Below, piece after piece: positions 60,246 through 64,000 of a stretch of 64,000 nt of DNA. This stretch comes from Kitasatospora azatica KCTC 9699 (lineage in GTDB: Bacteria > Actinomycetota > Actinomycetes > Streptomycetales > Streptomycetaceae), in contig NZ_JQMO01000003.1 of the NCBI RefSeq assembly GCF_000744785.1, positions 3,596,001-3,660,000 on the forward strand, read 5' to 3'. Each line of letters opens with the position of its first letter. Within the stretch, counting starts at the first letter, position 1. Below the pieces are notes generated by a model that saw only the letters and a list, made by a program, of their open reading frames with translations, searched no databases and was not told the origin of the DNA. The position numbers were made by a program, and so were the translations under genes.

Positions 60246-60817
60246 GTGGGTTCCCCACTCTCATGATGACTGCGCCGCGGACGCACTTCGTGGGCGCAGA
60301 CCGGGCGCTGGCAGGACGAATCGCCCCAATGCGACCGTGCACCTGACGCAGGGTCGCGCGGAGCGCGAGTTTGACTGTGCGGACGTTGTCTATTCGCTCT
60401 GATGGTCGAAGCTCAAGACTTCGTCTGATTTCTTTGCCAGCACATGACCTGAACGACCGGATCTTGATACGTGGCGGCCACGCGGCCGTGACGAGCGGGC
60501 CACATCCTGGTCGTCCACCAGACCTTTGGCCTGGTGGGTGACGGGACGTTACTCCTGGGTCGCCCGGTCGTTGCACAGGTTCATCGCCCAGGGCGGTGGT
60601 CACCGGGGAAGGCGGCTGAAACGAGATGTCATACCCACCCGCACGCCGCGTATGCGCCAATTCAGGGACGGATTTGGCCGAAGTCAGGCCAAACTCCGGC
60701 CGGGCCCATACCCTTGTTGAGGTGAACCGTCCTCAGTCGGCCGCGCAGGCCAGTCCGCAGGTCATCGCGTCCGTGTCGTCGGTGGCGTCCGCGTCGGGTA
60801 CTCCGAAGGGCAAGGCG
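60246..60817. other. Divergent intergenic region, about 570 bases
   Basis: This region lies between the S53 peptidase and the M20 amidohydrolase genes. On the minus strand TTGAGC (60411-60416) and TAGACA (60392-60387) lie 18 bases apart and could be a weak peptidase promoter. An open frame from 60626 and a GTG at 60722 are in phase with the amidohydrolase; they lack domain similarity. I saw no RNA gene or clear repeat. Confidence 0.45.
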
Positions 60818-62047
60818 ATGATCAGTCACCATCCGCTCCCCCCGGCGAAACTGACGCTCCGTTCGCGGGTGCGCGCCTACGAGGCCGAGCTGATCGCGTT
60901 CCGCCGTGACCTGCACCAGCACCCCGAGCTGGGCCGCCAGGAGTTCCGCACCACCGGCCGGCTGGTGGACCGCCTCACCGAGGCCGGACTGGCCCCCCGG
61001 GTGCTGCCGCACGGCACCGGCCTGATCGTCGACCTGGTCCCGCCCGGCACCCCGGCCGGCGCCCCGCTGCTGGCCTTCCGCGCGGACATCGACGCGCTGC
61101 CCATCGATGACGCCAAGAGCGAGGTCCCGTACCGCTCCAAGGTGCCGGGCCAGGCCCACGCCTGCGGCCACGACGTGCACACCTCGGTGGTGCTCGGCAC
61201 CGCGTTGGTGCTGGCCGAGGCGCTGCGCGAGGGGCGGCTCGGCCAGCCGGTGCGGCTGATCTTCCAGCCCGCCGAGGAGGTGATGCCCGGCGGCGCGCTG
61301 GACGTCATCGCGGCCGGCGGGATGGACGGGGTGGGTCGGATCTTCGCGGTGCACTGCGACCCGAAGGTGCGGGTCGGCCGGGTCGGCCTGCGCACCGGGG
61401 CGATCACCTCGGCCTGCGACGCGCTGGTGCTCAGCCTGGACGGCCCCGGCGGACACACCGCCCGCCCGCACCTGACCACCGATCTGGTGGCGGCGATCGG
61501 CCGACTGGCCGCCGACCTGCCGGGCGCGCTGTCCCGCCGGATGGACCCGCGCTGGGGGGTCAGCCTGGTCTGGGGTCGGATCATGGCCGGTTCCGCCCCC
61601 AATGTGATCCCGCAACACGCCGAGCTGGAGGGCACGGTCCGCTGCCTGGAGCTGGACGGCTGGCGCGAGGCGCCGGACGTGCTGCACGAGCTGATCAGCA
61701 AGATGGCCGAGACCCATCGGGCGAAGTGGAGCCTGGACTACAAGCGCGGGGTCCCGCCGGTGGTGAACGAGGCCGTCTCGATCGCCCAGCTGGACACCGC
61801 GATGACGCGGCAGTTCGGTGCGGGAGGTGACGCGGTCGTGGAGGAGACGGAGCAGTCCCTTGGTGGCGAGGACTTCTCCTGGTACCTGGAGCACGCGCCG
61901 GGCGCACTGGCCCGACTCGGTGTCCGGGCGCCGCACGAGACGGCCGTGCGCGACCTGCACCAGGGCCGGTTCGACGTGGACGAGCGGGCGATCGGGATCG
62001 GGGTGGAGCTGTTCAGCTCGCTGGCGCTGGAGCATGGCCGGGTGTAA
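60818..62047 (+). CDS. M20 family amidohydrolase (HipO/AbgB-like)
   Basis: A 409-residue M20D peptidase/amidohydrolase. The metal- and catalytic-site residues are in place: RADIDALPI, HACGHDVHTS, FQPAEEVMPGG with the catalytic Glu, HCDPKV and GGEDFSWYL. The dimerisation domain lies at about 180-300 (GPGGHTARPHLTTD). Members remove N-acyl groups from amino acids or aromatic amides; the substrate is unknown. ATG 60818 is used because AAGGGCAAGG precedes it and the domain begins 16 residues later; GTG 60722 would extend it by 32 residues. The BMP lipoprotein gene follows after 179 bases. Confidence 0.9.
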   Translation: MISHHPLPPAKLTLRSRVRAYEAELIAFRRDLHQHPELGRQEFRTTGRLVDRLTEAGLAPRVLPHGTGLIVDLVPPGTPAGAPLLAFRADIDALPIDDAKSEVPYRSKVPGQAHACGHDVHTSVVLGTALVLAEALREGRLGQPVRLIFQPAEEVMPGGALDVIAAGGMDGVGRIFAVHCDPKVRVGRVGLRTGAITSACDALVLSLDGPGGHTARPHLTTDLVAAIGRLAADLPGALSRRMDPRWGVSLVWGRIMAGSAPNVIPQHAELEGTVRCLELDGWREAPDVLHELISKMAETHRAKWSLDYKRGVPPVVNEAVSIAQLDTAMTRQFGAGGDAVVEETEQSLGGEDFSWYLEHAPGALARLGVRAPHETAVRDLHQGRFDVDERAIGIGVELFSSLALEHGRV

Positions 62048-62226
62048 CGGTCGAACCGTGGGACACTGGGGGGTGCTCGTCGACATTTGTCCCGGTTCGG
62101 CGGGCCTCCGTGCCACGGTTTGATAACAACCCGAATGGCCCGGCACCCCGTAATAAAACCGTGTTCTACGCGCGTTACGGTGGCGCCAGACCACGCCAAA
62201 CGGGTGTGTGAGAAGGAGATACTCCC

Positions 62227-63297
62227 TTGCGCCGTTCAGTAAAGCTCGCCGCGGTTGTGCTCTCGGGTTCCCTGGGCATCGCCTCGCTCGCCGCTTGCGG
62301 CGCAAAGAGCACCGACAACACCGCTTCCGCAGGCGCCTCCGGCTCCGGTCTCAAGGTCGGTATGGCCTACGACATCGGCGGCCGTGGCGACCAGTCGTTC
62401 AACGACTCCGCCGCCCGCGGCCTGGACAAGGCCGTGTCCGACCTGGGCGTCCAGAAGACCGAGGCCGAGGCCAAGCAGGGTGAGGCCGACTCCGACAAGG
62501 AGGCCCGCCTCAACAGCCTGGTGACCGCCGGCTTCAACCCGGTCGTCGCGGTCGGCTTCGTCTACCAGGCCGCCGTCGAGAAGGTCGCCAAGGCCCACCC
62601 CGAGGTCAAGTTCGCGATCATCGACTCCGCCTCCACCACCCAGCCGAGCAACGTCACCTCGCTGACCTTCTCGGAGCAGGAGGGCTCGTACCTGGCCGGT
62701 GTCGCGGCCGCGCTGAAGACCAAGACCAAGCAGGTCGGCTTCATCGGTGGCGTGCAGACCGAGCTGATCAAGAAGTTCGAGGCCGGCTACCGTGCGGGCG
62801 TCCAGGCGACCGACCCGAGCGTCAAGGTCGACGTCAAGTACCTGACCACCCCGCCGGACTTCAGCGGCTTCGGCGACCCGGCCAAGGGCAAGTCCGCCGC
62901 CCAGGGTCTGCTGGACAACAAGGACGACGTGATCTACTCGGCGGCCGGCTCCTCCGGCTCCGGCGCGATCGAGGCCGTGTTCAACAGCACCAACCCGCCG
63001 GCCTGGGCCATCGGTGTCGACTCCGACCAGGCCAACCAGCCGGCCCTGTCGGCCTACAAGGCCAAGATCCTCACCTCGATGGTCAAGAACGTCGACACCG
63101 CGGTGTTCTCGTACATCAACAGCATCAAGACCGGTAACCCGCTGACCGGCGTGAAGAACTTCGACCTCAAGCAGGGCGGTGTCTCGCTCGCCACCACCGG
63201 TGGCCACATCGACGACATCAAGAAGCAGCTCGACGACGCCACCGCGAAGATCACCTCGGGTGCCACCACGATCCCGACCGCGCCGCCGGCCGGCTGA
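62227..63297 (+). CDS. BMP-family lipoprotein, nucleoside-type ABC transporter binding protein
   Basis: A 356-residue lipoprotein. The signal peptide ends in the lipobox LAAC with Cys24, followed by a Ser/Ala/Gly linker and a periplasmic-binding fold of the Bmp (PnrA/Med) type: GMAYDIGGRGDQSFND, VGFVYQAAVEKVA, FSEQEGSYLAGVAAAL, GFIGGVQTELIKKFEAGYRAG and GVDSDQANQ. Such proteins bind purine nucleosides for uptake. Initiation is at TTG 62227, supported by AAGGAG eight bases upstream and the lipobox distance. The next gene encodes the ATPase; a hairpin separates them. The 179-base gap upstream contains AT-rich stretches (TTTGATAACAAC, TAATAAAACC) that probably include the promoter. Confidence 0.95.
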   Translation: MRRSVKLAAVVLSGSLGIASLAACGAKSTDNTASAGASGSGLKVGMAYDIGGRGDQSFNDSAARGLDKAVSDLGVQKTEAEAKQGEADSDKEARLNSLVTAGFNPVVAVGFVYQAAVEKVAKAHPEVKFAIIDSASTTQPSNVTSLTFSEQEGSYLAGVAAALKTKTKQVGFIGGVQTELIKKFEAGYRAGVQATDPSVKVDVKYLTTPPDFSGFGDPAKGKSAAQGLLDNKDDVIYSAAGSSGSGAIEAVFNSTNPPAWAIGVDSDQANQPALSAYKAKILTSMVKNVDTAVFSYINSIKTGNPLTGVKNFDLKQGGVSLATTGGHIDDIKKQLDDATAKITSGATTIPTAPPAG

Positions 63298-63341
63298 TCA
63301 CTCGTCAGCACGCAGCAAGCAGTAAGTAGTACCAGGTAAGG

Positions 63342-63389
63342 GGAGGGGCCCGGTGGGTCGCGCGCCAGCGCACTCCGCCGGGCCTCTCC
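63342..63389 (+). promoter_or_regulatory. Stem-loop between the BMP lipoprotein and ABC ATPase genes
   Basis: GGAGGGGCCCGG (63342-63353) pairs with CCGGGCCTCTCC (63378-63389) over 12 bases, one of them G-U. It lies 45 bases after the lipoprotein stop. Such structures often stabilise or terminate the abundant binding-protein mRNA and reduce downstream expression. It would also hide the only GTG start and its ribosome site. Confidence 0.65.
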
Positions 63390-64000
63390 TGTACTCCCCG
63401 CGGCTCGTACCGCCGCACCGTTCTCCGGCTACCCCCCAGCGCGACGAAGCGCCTGCCGACCATCAGGAGATCGCCATCACCGCTTCCAACCCCTCCCTGA
63501 GCAAGGGAGGCAACCCCGGCGCGGGGACGGCGACGACGGCCGTCGAGCTGCGCGGCATCACCAAGCGCTTCCCCGGTGTCGTGGCCAACCACGACATCAA
63601 CCTCACCGTCCGCACCGGTACCGTGCACGCCCTGATGGGCGAGAACGGCGCCGGCAAGTCGACGCTGATGAAGATCCTCTACGGGATGCAGCGCCCGGAC
63701 GAGGGCACCATCGCGGTCAACGGCGAGCAGGTGGAGTTCAGCACCCCCGGGGACGCGATCGCGCGCGGCATCGGCATGGTGCACCAGCACTTCATGCTGG
63801 CCGACAACCTCACCGTGCTGGAGAACGTCGTCCTCGGCGGCGAGAAGCTCTACGGCATCGGCTCCCGGGCCAGGGCGAAGATCCAGGAGATCTCCGACCA
63901 GTACAGCCTGAACGTCCGCCCCGACGCCCTGGTCGAGGACCTCGGTGTGGCCGAGCGCCAGCGCGTCGAGATCCTCAAGGTGCTCTACCGCGGCGCCCGG
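63353..64000 (+). CDS. ABC transporter ATP-binding protein, nucleoside type (C-terminus outside window)
   Basis: The start of a duplicated ATPase of the BMP (YufO/NupO-like) system; only about 215 residues are visible. Walker A is GENGAGKST, then LMKILYGMQRPDEG, the Q-loop region MVHQHFMLADNLTVLENVVLG, and DLGVAERQRVEILKVLYRGA just before the edge. The ABC domain core begins at about 63537 (VELRGITKRFPGVVANHD). The start is uncertain. GTG 63353 has a GGGGAGGGG site but sits in a stem-loop, and the next 120 bases have lower GC at third positions. AGGAG at 63465 lies six bases before an ATC at 63476, a possible non-standard start. It energises uptake with the lipoprotein at 62227. Confidence 0.93.
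   Translation, partial: MGRAPAHSAGPLLYSPRLVPPHRSPATPQRDEAPADHQEIAITASNPSLSKGGNPGAGTATTAVELRGITKRFPGVVANHDINLTVRTGTVHALMGENGAGKSTLMKILYGMQRPDEGTIAVNGEQVEFSTPGDAIARGIGMVHQHFMLADNLTVLENVVLGGEKLYGIGSRARAKIQEISDQYSLNVRPDALVEDLGVAERQRVEILKVLYRGAR

Overview
The window is very GC-rich (GC at almost every third codon position) and densely coding. It carries typical actinomycete markers: PspC-type sensor kinase, a PerM-type protein next to purN-purH, RDD and DUF3017 proteins, an SCO4848-like membrane protein, and many GTG/TTG starts. Gene content and order (pcrA, B12-binding mutase subunit, sucC-sucD, purN-purH, folD, mdh, trpS, sdhCDAB, bmp lipoprotein) match, from memory, the conserved chromosomal core of Streptomyces and Kitasatospora (around SCO4790-SCO4885 in S. 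coelicolor). I infer a Streptomycetaceae chromosome core, not a plasmid, prophage or antibiotic cluster. I saw no rRNA, tRNA, insertion sequence or CRISPR array.

Layout. 1-5518: PspC membrane protein (cut by the window edge), secreted SGNH hydrolase with five FG-GAP repeats, PspC sensor kinase and LuxR-type regulator. 5621-13249: acyltransferase 3 protein, then GT87, PIG-V-like and two tandem GT39-like membrane glycosyltransferases. 13310-16404: helicase pcrA and the small B12-binding subunit of a methylmalonyl-CoA-type mutase. 16481-24296: a five-gene divergon, DUF5691-SWIM to the left and MoxR ATPase-DUF5682-VWA to the right. 24576-32575: sucC-sucD, a membrane-anchored sigma-like protein, a PerM homologue, a small membrane protein, purN-purH. 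32648-34334: two RDD proteins and a DUF2752 protein. 34566-40133: folD, DUF3017, mdh, CNNM/CBS transporter, trpS, 2H phosphoesterase. 40291-45771: two convergent surface-polymer genes (Stealth phosphotransferase; GT2/CDP-glycerol transferase fusion). 45978-48708: YihY/BrkB protein, D-Ala-D-Ala carboxypeptidase, small membrane protein. 48767-52202: sdhCDAB. 52442-62047: lipoprotein, OHCU decarboxylase-like protein, TAP-like lipoprotein hydrolase, SDR, mutase large subunit, S53 peptidase, M20 amidohydrolase. 62227-64000: BMP-type nucleoside-uptake lipoprotein and the start of its ABC ATPase.

Together these genes cover the lower TCA cycle (sucCD, sdh, mdh), methylmalonyl/succinyl-CoA interconversion through a mutase whose two subunits lie 40 kb apart, de novo purine synthesis with one-carbon supply (purN, purH, folD), and envelope assembly and sensing. 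The most interesting part is the MoxR/VWA/DUF5682/SWIM/DUF5691 divergon. Its shared intergenic region carries back-to-back motifs resembling the LexA-independent RecA-NDp (PafBC) DNA-damage promoter. The same motif lies just upstream of the repair helicase pcrA a few kb away, which suggests that this poorly characterised chaperone-like system belongs to the DNA-damage response.
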